DNA of 37,633 nt from an uncultured Rhodospirillales bacterium (GCA_903923205.1 CAIXXC010000016.1:1-37633), one strand, 5' to 3'. Shown: positions 1 through 8,813, counted from the first letter of the stretch. A program made the numbers and translations. Notes: a model not told the origin generated them from the sequence alone.

Positions 1-27
1 CGGTCGCCGGTCGCCGGTCGCCGGTCG
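1..27. repeat. 7-bp tandem repeat at window edge
   Basis: The unit CGGTCGC occurs three times in perfect tandem, followed by a partial fourth copy (CGGTCG). It probably continues to the left, because the window starts inside it. It abuts an AT-rich block and has no coding signal of its own. Its function is unknown. Confidence 0.85.
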
Positions 28-240
28 AAAACTAATTGATATTTTAAATATTTGAAGATCATACCATTAATATTTTAAGTACAAATTAACAATATCTTAA
101 TTATAAATTATATAATGAAGATTAATTTATAATATTGGTTTCGATAGAATCAATTTTATTAAATTTTTATCGGTGTCATAGGATAGTCTTGATCACGATC
201 TGTCACAGGATCTATTTCCTGCGGCGGCATCTTCGATAAA
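28..240. other. AT-rich intergenic leader
   Basis: This stretch is strikingly richer in A and T than the rest of the window, up to about position 180, and no convincing gene is seen in it. It precedes the hybrid histidine kinase and probably holds its promoter, but I could not pick a single convincing -35/-10 pair. Short AT palindromes are expected by chance in such composition. Confidence 0.6.
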
Positions 241-285
241 TTGACAAATGCTTGTGCGGCAGAACGATCGAGCGAGCCAAAGGCG

Positions 286-2694
286 ATGACCACGGACACA
301 CCACTTACGCGAGGGGCTGCGGACGAAATCGACAGCAGCAAGCTCTGGACGGCGCTGGCGAGCATCAACGATGCATTCGTCGTCGCCAACCGTAATGGTG
401 AATTCATCGAGATCAGCGACGGCTTCGCGACCTTTCATCGCTTCGACAATCACGATCCGACAGCTCGTCATTTCACCGCTTATACCGCGTTATTGGAAGT
501 ATTCTCGGAATCCGGCGACTTGGTTCCGCCAGACCAATGGCCGATCGCCCGGGCATTGCGTGGCGAAACCCAGGCCAATATCGACTGTATCTTGCTGCGT
601 CGCGACACGGGTGAGAAATGGGACGCGTGCTATAGCTTCGCGCCCGTCCGCGATGAAAACGGCGGCGTCATCGGAGCCGTTGTCACCGCCCGCGACATTA
701 CCGTGCGCAAGCGGTCTGAGGCAGCTGCGCGGGCTGCCAAGCATCAAATCGAGGAGTCCAATCGGCTCCTCGCGCTCGGCGAACGGCTCGCGACGATGGG
801 TACCTGGCATTTCGATCCGGCCAATCAGCAGATCGAATGGTCGGACGGAATGTATCGGATCCAGGGGCTACCGCCGGGTGATGGTCGACCGGACCTCATG
901 ACTGGTGTCCGAAGCTGGCATCCAGACGACCGACAACGCCATCGCGAAAGCTTTACGACCGCGTTGGCTTCGGGGAATGGTTATTCCTTCGACGGCCGCA
1001 TGTTGCGCCATGACGGCACGGTTCGCGAGGTCTTGGAGGTTGCGCAATGTCACGTCAACGGCGACGGCATTATTATCGGCGTTTTCGGGATCGTGCAGGA
1101 CACCACCGAATTCAAGGATGCCCAACGCAGGCTGCTTGATGCCAATAATCGGCTCGTGGCGGCGACCCAGGCCGGACGCGTCGGAATTTGGGAAATTTCG
1201 TGCGTCGATGGCACCGTCGCCACCGACGCTGTCACGCGGCAGCTCTGCGGGCTCGGTGGTACCGCAGTCGAGCCCCCAACGGAGGCCTGGTGGAGCCTCC
1301 TGCACCCCGAGGATCTGCCTAATTTCCAGCAGGCGATCGATCACTGCATCGCCGGCCAGAATTTGGCGGCAGAGTTCAGGGTCGTGTGCCCAGATGGCTC
1401 CGTGCGCTACCTCGAGACACGGGCCGGCTTGATCTCTGATATCCTGGGTCGCCCGATCAACATTCTGGGGACGCTCTGGGATGTCACCGAAACCCACGCC
1501 TTGAATGCGCAGCTCATCGCGGAGAAGCAACGCGCGGAGCAGGCCAATCTCGCGAAATCGAGATTTCTGGCCATGATGAGCCACGAGATCAGGACGCCGA
1601 TGAGCGGCATCATCGGCATGAACCAGCTCTTGCGCGATAGCGAGCTGACGCCACGACAACGCTTCTTCGCCGATACAATCCATGACTCTTCGAGCGGACT
1701 GCTGAGGATCATGGATTCAATTCTCGATCTCTCAAAGCTCGAGGCCGGCAAGCTCACGGTCGAAGTCGCGGATTTCAATCTGGTCGAGTTGGTTGAGCAG
1801 TCTGCCATCGCCTTTTCGTCTGCGGCAGAGGCCAAGGGTCTCGCGCTGTCGACACAACTCGCGTTACCAACGCCAGCGTTCTTCCAGGGTGATTCGGCAT
1901 TGTTGCGGCAAGTGCTGCTGAACCTGATCGCAAACGCAGTCAAGTTCACCGAGAAAGGCGCCATAACGGTCGTCGCGACAGGGTCGACGCTGGAAAACAA
2001 CGACTTGAAGCTCAAGATCGAGGTTCGCGATAGTGGGATCGGCTTAGCCGCCGAAGCAAGGTCGAGACTGTTCAACCCTTTCGAACAGGCCGACGATAGC
2101 ATCAGCCGCCGCTTTGGAGGCACCGGGCTTGGCCTCAGCATCTCCAAACATCTGATTGAACTGATGGGCGGCACGATTGGCGTCGAAGGCAATCAGCCTG
2201 CAGGGTCGATCTTCTGGTTCGAACTGATTCTGCGTCATGCCGAAGCACTCGAGCCCCCCGTCATCATCGCGAGCGATCCTGGAGTGGAGCCAGACGAAGG
2301 CACCGGGTCGGGTCAGATCCTGGTCGTCGAGGATAATCGCATCAACGCCACCGTCGTAACCGCATTCCTGGCAGCAGGCGGGTATACCTGCGACCTCGCC
2401 GCTAATGGCGTTGAAGCGATCGTCGCTATTGAAGCCAAGCAATACGATCTGGTGCTCATGGACGTACAGATGCCCATACTCGACGGCCTGTCTGCGACCC
2501 GGCGAATTCGGGAACTGCCGCAAGGAAGTGCCATCCCGATCGTGGCGATGACGGCGAACGCGATGACTGAGGATCGCGACCGCTGCCTTGCCGCCGGGAT
2601 GGACGATTACATTTCAAAACCGATCGACCGCATGACGCTCTACGCAACCTTGAATCGCTGGATCGGCCAAGCCAGTCGGCAACGCCGCAGTTGA
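286..2694 (+). CDS. PAS-domain hybrid sensor histidine kinase
   Basis: This is a soluble hybrid two-component kinase of about 802 residues. Three PAS/PAC modules (roughly residues 15-145, 165-285 and 290-410) precede a HisKA domain with the phospho-acceptor in SHEIRTPM (His433). A HATPase domain follows, with NLIANAVKF, DSGIGL and FGGTGLGLSI boxes. A C-terminal receiver has its phospho-acceptor in LMDVQMP (Asp726) and the conserved Lys in SKPI. No membrane segment is visible, so it should sense a cytoplasmic signal. The ATG at 286 is used; an in-frame TTG at 241 would add 15 residues, and neither has a strong ribosome-binding site. The output is unknown: no separate response regulator or Hpt protein is adjacent. 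Confidence 0.93.
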   Translation: MTTDTPLTRGAADEIDSSKLWTALASINDAFVVANRNGEFIEISDGFATFHRFDNHDPTARHFTAYTALLEVFSESGDLVPPDQWPIARALRGETQANIDCILLRRDTGEKWDACYSFAPVRDENGGVIGAVVTARDITVRKRSEAAARAAKHQIEESNRLLALGERLATMGTWHFDPANQQIEWSDGMYRIQGLPPGDGRPDLMTGVRSWHPDDRQRHRESFTTALASGNGYSFDGRMLRHDGTVREVLEVAQCHVNGDGIIIGVFGIVQDTTEFKDAQRRLLDANNRLVAATQAGRVGIWEISCVDGTVATDAVTRQLCGLGGTAVEPPTEAWWSLLHPEDLPNFQQAIDHCIAGQNLAAEFRVVCPDGSVRYLETRAGLISDILGRPINILGTLWDVTETHALNAQLIAEKQRAEQANLAKSRFLAMMSHEIRTPMSGIIGMNQLLRDSELTPRQRFFADTIHDSSSGLLRIMDSILDLSKLEAGKLTVEVADFNLVELVEQSAIAFSSAAEAKGLALSTQLALPTPAFFQGDSALLRQVLLNLIANAVKFTEKGAITVVATGSTLENNDLKLKIEVRDSGIGLAAEARSRLFNPFEQADDSISRRFGGTGLGLSISKHLIELMGGTIGVEGNQPAGSIFWFELILRHAEALEPPVIIASDPGVEPDEGTGSGQILVVEDNRINATVVTAFLAAGGYTCDLAANGVEAIVAIEAKQYDLVLMDVQMPILDGLSATRRIRELPQGSAIPIVAMTANAMTEDRDRCLAAGMDDYISKPIDRMTLYATLNRWIGQASRQRRS

Positions 2695-2784
2695 CCGGAT
2701 ATTATCGTCCCCTCGTCAAGTGGAAGATCCTGTTCTACCTTCATATCCAAGCCTTACCTTGAAGAAGAAAGAAGGATACCCGCC

Positions 2785-3558
2785 ATGCCCGTCGCAGCAC
2801 CGGTGTTCAACGACTATGCCACTCGCTACGATCATATCGCGATGCGTCGCGAAGACGGCATCCTGGAACTGACACTCCATACGGGCGGCGGCAGCCTGTG
2901 CTGGGGCGCGGCCCCACACGAAGAACTCGGCTATTGTTTTGCCGAGATCGGCGCTGATCGCGACAACCAGGTGATCATCCTGACGGGTGCGGGCGACTCC
3001 TTTTGTGCCGGGTTCGAAGAGGGCAGCTTCGGCGACATCACGCCCCAGAATTGGGACAAAATGTATTTCGACGCCAAGCGACTGCTCAACAACCTGCTCG
3101 ATATCGAAGTGCCGATCATCGCCGCGGTCAATGGCCCGGCGCTGATCCATGCCGAACTGGCTGTCCTTTCGGATATCGTGATCGCGGCGGAGACGGCGAC
3201 CTTCCAGGATGCGCCGCATTTCCCGGCGGGGCTGGTTCCGGGAGACGGCGTACATATCGTTTGGCCGCAGCTCCTTGGCATGAATCGTGGTCGTTACTTT
3301 TTACTGACCGGCCAGACGCTGGATGCTCGGACAGCGCTCGAACTTGGCGTTGTCAGTGAAGTGCTCGCTCCCGCGCAATTGATGGCACGTGCCTGGGAAC
3401 TCGCCCGCATGATCGCCCGGCGCCCGGTCCTCACCCGCCGCTATGCCAGGGTCGCACTCACCCACGAGTTGAAGCGACTGATGCATAACCACCTCGGCTA
3501 CGGGATCGCGCTTGAAGGCCTTGCTGCTGTCGATTACTGGCCAAAAAGCGGCGAGTAA
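2785..3558 (+). CDS. 6-oxocamphor hydrolase-like crotonase family protein
   Basis: This 257-residue crotonase-fold protein has the layout of 6-oxocamphor hydrolase (OCH), a retro-Claisen enzyme that cleaves C-C bonds in cyclic beta-diketones without CoA. Residues Trp40, His45, His122, His145 and Asp154 fall at the same numbers as the active-site set I recall for OCH. The stretch [14 protein letters not shown] and the downstream [11 protein letters not shown] also resemble OCH. The usual enoyl-CoA hydratase glutamates are not evident, which argues against a plain hydratase. A GAAAGAAGGA-type ribosome-binding site lies just upstream of the ATG. The substrate is unknown. The neighbouring oxygenase, SDR and isomerase suggest catabolism of a cyclic compound, which is inference. 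Confidence 0.85.
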   Translation: MPVAAPVFNDYATRYDHIAMRREDGILELTLHTGGGSLCWGAAPHEELGYCFAEIGADRDNQVIILTGAGDSFCAGFEEGSFGDITPQNWDKMYFDAKRLLNNLLDIEVPIIAAVNGPALIHAELAVLSDIVIAAETATFQDAPHFPAGLVPGDGVHIVWPQLLGMNRGRYFLLTGQTLDARTALELGVVSEVLAPAQLMARAWELARMIARRPVLTRRYARVALTHELKRLMHNHLGYGIALEGLAAVDYWPKSGE

Positions 3559-3640
3559 TTCGCTATACCGCAAGGATCGGAGCGCCCGACAGCCGCACGA
3601 TCCCGGATATTGACGCCAGCGACACCCCACCGGAGCCGTC

Positions 3641-4345
3641 ATGCGCGATCCCTGCACCGCCATCAATGTCGACACGACCACCGCCGCCCTCGATCATGAC
3701 GGTTATGCCGTCCTTCCCGGCCTGCTCTCGTCTGCGGATTGCACCGCACTCTGCGCGCTCTATGACGCGCCGGAGGTGGCGTACCGCTCAACCGTCGTCA
3801 TGGCACACCATGGTTACGGCCAAGGCGAATATCGGTATTTTGATCGTCCCCTTCCGGACAGGGTGCAAAGCCTGCGCGAGGGGCTTTATCCGGCCCTGGC
3901 GGCGATTGCAAACCAATGGGCGGCCCGCCTCGGCCAGACCGATCACTGGCCACCAACGCACCGCGAGCTCAGCCAGCTTTGCGCCGCCGCCGGACAGACC
4001 CGGCCGACGCCCCTGCTCTTGCGTTATGGTCCGGGGGATTACAACCGTCTCCATCAGGACCTGTACGGTCGGCTCGCCTTTCCGCTGCAGGTTGTTATCC
4101 TGCTCGACAAGCCCCAACGCGACTTCGGCGGCGGCGAGTTGATTCTGGTAGAAGGCCGGGCGCGCATGCTGTCGCGGCCCATTGTCTTGGCCTTGGATCA
4201 GGGTGACGCCGCAATCATACCGGTGCGCGACCGGCCGATCGAGAGCGCCCGTGGTTGGGCCAAGGCAAGCATGCGGCACGGCGTCGGCGTGATTCGCCAT
4301 GGGACCAGACGAACCCTCGGCATCATTTTTCATGACGCTGCGTAA
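3641..4345 (+). CDS. 2OG-Fe(II) oxygenase family protein
   Basis: This 234-residue protein looks like the bacterial 2-oxoglutarate/Fe(II) oxygenase family that Pfam describes as possibly acting on damaged DNA (PF09859). The iron ligands are visible as H138-Q-D140 in the context DYNRLHQDLYG and a distal His213 in MRHGVG. An Arg-rich stretch and GIIFHDA close the double-stranded beta helix, the Arg being the likely 2-oxoglutarate anchor. The N-terminus (DGYAVLPGLLS) is typical of dioxygenase folds. It stands about 80 bp from each neighbour, so it may have its own promoter. DNA or RNA repair is the family hypothesis; a small-molecule role with the flanking genes is the alternative. Confidence 0.82.
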   Translation: MRDPCTAINVDTTTAALDHDGYAVLPGLLSSADCTALCALYDAPEVAYRSTVVMAHHGYGQGEYRYFDRPLPDRVQSLREGLYPALAAIANQWAARLGQTDHWPPTHRELSQLCAAAGQTRPTPLLLRYGPGDYNRLHQDLYGRLAFPLQVVILLDKPQRDFGGGELILVEGRARMLSRPIVLALDQGDAAIIPVRDRPIESARGWAKASMRHGVGVIRHGTRRTLGIIFHDAA

Positions 4346-4424
4346 GTCGGCGGCGGCGCTGGACAGCGGGTGACTATCATTTATATAGTTATCCATCGCG
4401 CCTCTCAAGGCGCCTGCGGAGGCT

Positions 4425-5156
4425 ATGTGGATGCCCGATCCTGCCATTCTGGTGATAGGCGCCGGCGATGCCACCGGGGGTGCGATTGCCCGCCGGTTTG
4501 CTCGTGAAGGCTTCGTTGCCTGCGTTGTCCGTCGTAACGCGGATCGACTTGATCCGCTCGTGGCGACCATCACGGCAGAGGGCGGGCGCGCCGTCGCCTT
4601 CGGTGCGGACGCCCGCGACGAAGATCAGATAAACGCACTTATCGATCGTATCGAGAACGAGATCGGACCGATCGAGGTTGCCGTCTTCAATATCGGCGCC
4701 AATGTGCGTTTCCCCTTGGGCGAAACAACGTCGCGCGTTTTCAGAAAAGTATGGGAAATGGCCTGTTTTGCCGGATTTCTGACCGGTCGGGCGGTCGCAG
4801 GCCCGATGCAGGCGCGTGGGCGCGGCACGATCCTGTTCACTGGCGCCACGGCGAGCCTGCGGGGCGGGAGCGGCTTTGCGGCCTTCGCGGCAGCCAAGTT
4901 CGGTCTGCGTGCCCTCGCCCAGTCGATGGCGCGCGAACTCGGACCCGCTGGCATCCATGTCGCCCATATCGTCATCGACGGTGCGATCGATACCGCCTGG
5001 ATCGCCGAGAATTTTCCCGAAAGCCATGCCCTGAAAGACCGGGATGGCATCCTTAACCCCGAGCATATCGCAGAGACATATTGGCAAGTTCATCGCCAGG
5101 AGCGTACGGCCTGGACGCATGAACTTGACCTGCGCCCCTGGATCGAAACCTTCTGA
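4425..5156 (+). CDS. SDR family oxidoreductase with Tyr-to-Phe change at the catalytic site
   Basis: This 243-residue short-chain dehydrogenase/reductase has an N-terminal Rossmann nucleotide-binding motif (VIGAGDATGGAIA, residues 10-22) and an NNAG-equivalent at about 89-92. A Ser is present in the TGATAS strand (Ser144). The expected YxxxK motif reads F154-A-A-A-K158, so the general acid/base Tyr is absent while the Lys is kept. The protein is therefore either an atypical SDR or one that binds cofactor without classical redox catalysis. The ATG at 4425 is used; an ATG two codons later is also possible. It is followed after 13 bp by the isomerase gene, with a GGAG site in the gap, so the two are probably co-transcribed. 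Confidence 0.86.
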   Translation: MWMPDPAILVIGAGDATGGAIARRFAREGFVACVVRRNADRLDPLVATITAEGGRAVAFGADARDEDQINALIDRIENEIGPIEVAVFNIGANVRFPLGETTSRVFRKVWEMACFAGFLTGRAVAGPMQARGRGTILFTGATASLRGGSGFAAFAAAKFGLRALAQSMARELGPAGIHVAHIVIDGAIDTAWIAENFPESHALKDRDGILNPEHIAETYWQVHRQERTAWTHELDLRPWIETF

Positions 5157-5169
5157 CGGAGACCGCACG

Positions 5170-5760
5170 ATGCCCACCCCGATCGAATTCTTCCTCGACG
5201 TTGGCAGCCCGACCACCTATCTCGCCTGGACCCAGATGCCCGGCCTTGCCCAGCGAACCGGATCGACCATCGCCTATCGCCCGATGCTGCTCGGCGGCGT
5301 CTTCAAGGCAACCGGCAACGCCAGCCCTGTCGAGGTGGCCGCCAAGGGCGCCAACATGATGCGTGATATCGAGCGTTATGCCGAATTCTATGGGGTTCCA
5401 TATCGCGTCAGCCCCTATTTTCCGATCAACACGCTGGCCCTGATGCGCGGTGCAGCGTCCTGCGCGCCCGGCGGTGAGCTTGAGCGCTATCTTGGTGTGA
5501 TCTTCAGCGCCTTGTGGGAGCAACAGCGCAACCTCGGCGATCCAGCCGTGCTGCGCGAGGTTCTGACCGCTGCGGGCTTTGATGCGGAGGATTTGTTTGC
5601 GCGGGTCCAGACCCCTGAGGTCAAGCAGGCCCTTGTCAACACGACGGAAGAAGCGGTTCGCCGCGGTGTCTTCGGCGCGCCGACATTCTTTGTCGGCGGC
5701 GAGATGTTTTTCGGCCAGGACCGTCTGGCGATGGTAGAGGAATACGCCAAAAGAGACTGA
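5170..5760 (+). CDS. 2-hydroxychromene-2-carboxylate isomerase family (DsbA/kappa-GST fold)
   Basis: This protein of about 196 residues belongs to the DsbA-fold isomerase group that includes 2-hydroxychromene-2-carboxylate isomerase and kappa-class GST. The N-terminus FFLDVGSPTTYLAW places the conserved Ser at residue 13, where DsbA has its first Cys. The cis-Pro loop is GAPTFFV, followed by the typical FGQDRL ending. In naphthalene and related pathways this enzyme isomerises a glutathione-dependent intermediate. The ATG at 5170 has GGAG 8 bp upstream. An in-frame start at 5044 would overlap the SDR heavily and is rejected. Its pairing with the SDR and the OCH-like hydrolase suggests an aromatic or alicyclic degradation role, but the substrate cannot be read from sequence. 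Confidence 0.88.
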   Translation: MPTPIEFFLDVGSPTTYLAWTQMPGLAQRTGSTIAYRPMLLGGVFKATGNASPVEVAAKGANMMRDIERYAEFYGVPYRVSPYFPINTLALMRGAASCAPGGELERYLGVIFSALWEQQRNLGDPAVLREVLTAAGFDAEDLFARVQTPEVKQALVNTTEEAVRRGVFGAPTFFVGGEMFFGQDRLAMVEEYAKRD

Positions 5761-5832
5761 TCCCGCTGTGTCCGTGGCAACCCACGCCGGCTAGAAGGGA
5801 AAACGAAAGTCGCACCCGTGGTGTCAGCCGCG

Positions 5833-6126
5833 CTAGGCTCGCCGGGTTGGGCCGTTCAGCGCGGACCGGAACCACCCCGATAGATTGCGCAACTCGGCGA
5901 TCAAACCACGCCCGCGACGAGTTCGGGCGACATCGATCCAGATCGACTGGCGCGCGCCTCTGTTGAACAGGGCATCGATCTGCGACCGGGCCTCGACAAA
6001 GGCGGAAAAGGGATGGGCATGAAGACCGGTCTTGCGATGGGTGTCCGTGATTCTCACCCGCCAGCCCCGGGCTTCGCGCTCTGCAACCAATTCATGATCG
6101 CGATAGATCGTCGTCTGCATCGTCAT
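5833..6126 (-). CDS. Small hypothetical protein
   Basis: This is a basic 97-residue protein with no family I recognise. The N-terminal half (MQTTIYRDHELVAERE, then WRVRITD) looks like a short beta-rich domain, followed by a probable helix and an Arg-rich tail. AGGGAA lies a suitable distance upstream of the ATG at 6126; an ATG two codons later is possible. It is convergent with the isomerase gene. The start context and amino-acid pattern favour a real gene, but this is a moderate call. Confidence 0.5.
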   Translation of the reverse strand: MTMQTTIYRDHELVAEREARGWRVRITDTHRKTGLHAHPFSAFVEARSQIDALFNRGARQSIWIDVARTRRGRGLIAELRNLSGWFRSALNGPTRRA

Positions 6127-6324
6127 CCGGGCAGTTCCCTGTCAGCCTGCTTCCTCAAGCAGCAGGAGCAAGCCGGATGCCACGCGCGAAAGCCCCGGGA
6201 ATTTCGATATTCTCCATAAAATACATATGGTTATATAAACTCTACCGAAGCTGCGTCGGCGGCGCCGGCGGGGGTCGCCCGGCAGAAACTGCCGTCTCGC
6301 GCGGCGGGATCGACCGGGATTGGT

Positions 6325-6696
6325 TCAGGCCATCGGGATGATTGTCTTGCCCACGGGCGCGATACTCAGCCTCGCGAGCTTCAGGTGAGCCCAGGCAAAG
6401 GGCAGGCCAATGATGGTAAGCGCGAAGCCGAGCGCCAGGATCAGATGACCAAGGCAGAGCCACCACCCCGCCAGCACAAACCAGAAGATGTTGCCAAGCG
6501 TGCTCACCGCACCCTCATTCCCGGCGACCACCTCATGACCAAACGGCAACAGGGAGTAGCGGGCAATCCGAAATGCTGCCGGCGACCAGGGTATGAACAC
6601 AATCGTCACAGCCATCAGAACCGAGGCGATCAGCCAGCCGAGCGCCATCGCCAAACCGCCAAAGACGAGCCAGAGAATATTCAGGATAAGGGTCAA
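6325..6696 (-). CDS. yccF: YccF family inner-membrane protein
   Basis: This 123-residue protein is almost entirely hydrophobic and matches the YccF/DUF307 family. The family pattern is an N-terminal ILNILWLVFGG, then VFIPWSPAAFRIARYSLLPFG, a central GNIFWFVLAGWW, and a closing ALTIIGLPFAWAHLKLARLSIAPVG. Two repeated YccF units of about 50 residues are visible, giving probably four or more membrane segments. The cellular role of the family is not well established. It sits alone on the minus strand between two unrelated genes. Confidence 0.88.
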   Translation of the reverse strand: MTLILNILWLVFGGLAMALGWLIASVLMAVTIVFIPWSPAAFRIARYSLLPFGHEVVAGNEGAVSTLGNIFWFVLAGWWLCLGHLILALGFALTIIGLPFAWAHLKLARLSIAPVGKTIIPMA

Positions 6697-6857
6697 AAGA
6701 GCGATCTCCGTCCGTCACGCCAGCACGATGGTGATGGCTTGACGACTTGGCGGGGAGAAATCGCACGTCGTCAAGCCGGATCGGCCCTGCGGGACATGGA
6801 CAGGCTTCGCGCGCGACGACAAAATGGCCGCCCAAGATCAAGAGCTGAGGAACAGCC

Positions 6858-7250
6858 ATGGACCTGATTCGCTTTTTCGAAACGCCAGACCGCGGATCGA
6901 CGTTCGAGACACACGCGCTCACCTTTCCAACCTCGTTCACCGACGCCTACGGCAATGTCTATGGCCTCAGCAAACCCTTCGAGATTGCCAGCGCGATTTT
7001 CGCCGAACTGCCGGACGCCCTCGACCAGCATTGGCATGGGGCGCCCAATCGCCAACTCGTCGTCGTCCTGACCGGTCGTCTCGAGGTCGAAACCACGGAT
7101 GGCGGGCGCCGCCACTGGGGGCCGGGTGATATCTTCATGGCAGATGACACCAGCGGCAAAGGCCACAAGACCCGGGTGCTTGAAGGACCGGCAAAGCTGC
7201 TGTTCCTGCGCGTGGCATCAGATTTCAAGATCGCCGAAGTCGTCAGTTGA
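6858..7250 (+). CDS. Cupin domain protein
   Basis: This 130-residue single-domain cupin has metal-site candidates His58 and His60 (QHWHGA), Gln66 and His103. The second cupin motif begins at GPGDIFMADD, around residue 88. The length is typical of small monocupins, and a GAGGAA site precedes the ATG. The metal and substrate cannot be predicted. Gln in place of the usual Glu in motif 1 is seen in some cupin branches. No operon partner is evident: the upstream gene is divergent and the downstream gene is convergent. Confidence 0.85.
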   Translation: MDLIRFFETPDRGSTFETHALTFPTSFTDAYGNVYGLSKPFEIASAIFAELPDALDQHWHGAPNRQLVVVLTGRLEVETTDGGRRHWGPGDIFMADDTSGKGHKTRVLEGPAKLLFLRVASDFKIAEVVS

Positions 7251-7331
7251 CTCCTGGCGGCGCGCGGACATGAGCGAAAGCGATGCTATGCGATCCGTTG
7301 TCATCGTCCACACAGAGGCCGACAGCGCTTC

Positions 7332-7985
7332 TTATCGCCGGGAAATTCCTTCGAAGCGGAAGATGAATTCCGGGCTTGTCATCATGCCGGCAAACGTCAA
7401 GCTGACTTCCTGAACGCAGTCCGTCGGGTCCGGGAAGAAACTGCCTGAAAAAATCACCTCGGTGCCAGGCTGCATCGCATCTACGCCGGCGAAGCTTGGC
7501 GATTGAATATCGATCGGGACGGAATCCGAACTCTTGGAAATGAAATTATTGTTTGTACTGATATAGACATTATCGGCGATTTCGATTTTCAATCCGCCGA
7601 GCCCGTCCGGGGTAACGCTGAAGCTCTTTATGGTTCCGATCCAATCGCGCATGCGCAATCGGGACCGCAGGGCGGTACAGAGAGAGCGGGCTCGTGCCAA
7701 CTGCAGCGCGGGCTGGTCCGCGTCTCCGCCGGCCGCCTGATATTGTTGCCGTATATTGAAAATCGCATTGACGAAGCTGATCTCGTTCTCGGGGTCGGAT
7801 GAGTATCTCGGATTGAATATGGATAGGTTCTTCGGCCTTATCTCGGTCACAACAGTGGTTGGCCCTGTTTGCGTCCCGACCGGATGTTCTTTCGGATAGA
7901 AAATGAGTATCGTTATCAAAACGAAAACCGACACCAGGCCAAGCGAAAGTATTTTTAGATTCTTTCTATTTTTTCTTTTCGCCAT
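7332..7985 (-). CDS. Membrane-anchored hypothetical protein
   Basis: This protein of about 217 residues begins with a lysine/arginine-rich stretch (AKRKNRKNLK) and one hydrophobic segment (about residues 12-30), so it is a signal-anchored protein with its body outside the cytoplasm. The C-terminal part runs from a helix rich in Arg and Leu into DWIGTIKSFSVTPDG, then beta-rich sequence ending GTEVIFSGSFFP and FIFRFEGIS. This rhythm suggests an OB-like beta barrel, as in other uncharacterised bacterial proteins; that is an impression, not a match. Three ATG codons are possible at the start (8018, 7988, 7985); the last is chosen because the basic stretch follows directly. Its local DNA is AT-richer than its neighbours. 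Confidence 0.65.
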   Translation of the reverse strand: MAKRKNRKNLKILSLGLVSVFVLITILIFYPKEHPVGTQTGPTTVVTEIRPKNLSIFNPRYSSDPENEISFVNAIFNIRQQYQAAGGDADQPALQLARARSLCTALRSRLRMRDWIGTIKSFSVTPDGLGGLKIEIADNVYISTNNNFISKSSDSVPIDIQSPSFAGVDAMQPGTEVIFSGSFFPDPTDCVQEVSLTFAGMMTSPEFIFRFEGISRR

Positions 7986-8112
7986 CATCGTCAAACGTCC
8001 AATTTCTATTGAAACCAACGCAGTTATTTTTTTACCCTCTTATTAAAAGGACAATTCTGCCAACGATTTATGAATAATTGTACATATTCTTCGAATATAA
8101 ACTAGGCCATAT

Positions 8113-8590
8113 TTAGCCCAGCAGTACGGTCCTATTGCCCGCTGTTTGAGCGGGTTGCGGTGTTGCCGGGATCGTGACATCAAACTGACCATCGGTGAGT
8201 TTCTGCATCACCGCCGCCAGCCGCTCGAGGGACCCTGTGACATAGGTCAGGACGCGATAGGACAACATTTCCGCAAAAAGGATGAACAGTAAGACCGAGC
8301 CGCCGAAGCGGCCGCTGAATAAATTAACGCCGATACTAACGAAAAGTGGAGCCATTATTGCCATTTTCGTTAGGAATCCGTATTATAAATGCCACATCAG
8401 GTTCCAAAAACAAAGCTCTCCTCCTCCCGCACCGAAGTCGCGTTTTGGGATGAACATGTATATTTCTACGGCCTCCCCGATACGGGCCAGCTTGCTGTTC
8501 ACGCTGTTGATATTGGTAACGATGATCACAATACTTGCCAGTCTCGTACGAAATATTCCCGACAGGAATTTTTATTTCAGAGCCGTCTTT
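8113..8590 (-). pseudogene. Remnant of a membrane sensor with HAMP-like segment
   Basis: One minus-strand frame carries two conserved-looking pieces separated by an in-frame TAA near 8384. The upstream piece reads FRTRLASIVIIVTN, a possible first membrane segment. The downstream piece has a long hydrophobic stretch and then SLERLAAVMQKLTDGQFDV, which resembles the HAMP linker of chemoreceptors or histidine kinases, and stops soon after. No signalling domain follows. I read this as the decayed N-terminal part of a methyl-accepting chemotaxis or kinase-type receptor. The alternative is a short genuine membrane protein beginning at the ATG at 8364. Confidence 0.35.
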
Positions 8591-8813
8591 CAAAATGACG
8601 GTTTTCGATATTGCCCTTTGGTCTGCCCCGGTTGGGGATCCCCGCTAAACTGACATTGAAACTGCATCACCGATCAGGGGCAGGCTTGCTGCAGTCGGAG
8701 CCCGATCTATCTTCTGATCGTCGGCATTTTATTCATCCCGCAAGCTGGGCGAGGTTCTGGCCGGGAGGGAGGCGAGTCTTGTCCTCGCTCGATCATCGTC
8801 CGGGAGCCAGGAT
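8591..8813. other. Intergenic, no gene seen
   Basis: No frame here has a convincing start, ribosome-binding site and protein-like composition. Together with 8019-8590 it forms an approximately 800-bp gap of decayed or AT-rich sequence between the membrane-anchored hypothetical and the DCC gene. Confidence 0.5.

Noticed and set aside
1-27. CRISPR array
   Set aside because: The 7-bp units are contiguous with no spacers.
5044-5169. Upstream extension of the isomerase gene
   Set aside because: It overlaps the SDR gene, lacks isomerase-like sequence, and the ATG at 5170 has a good ribosome-binding site.
8336-8593. An 85-codon minus-strand open frame as a gene
   Set aside because: It is out of frame with the membrane-sensor remnant and has composition unlike a folded protein.
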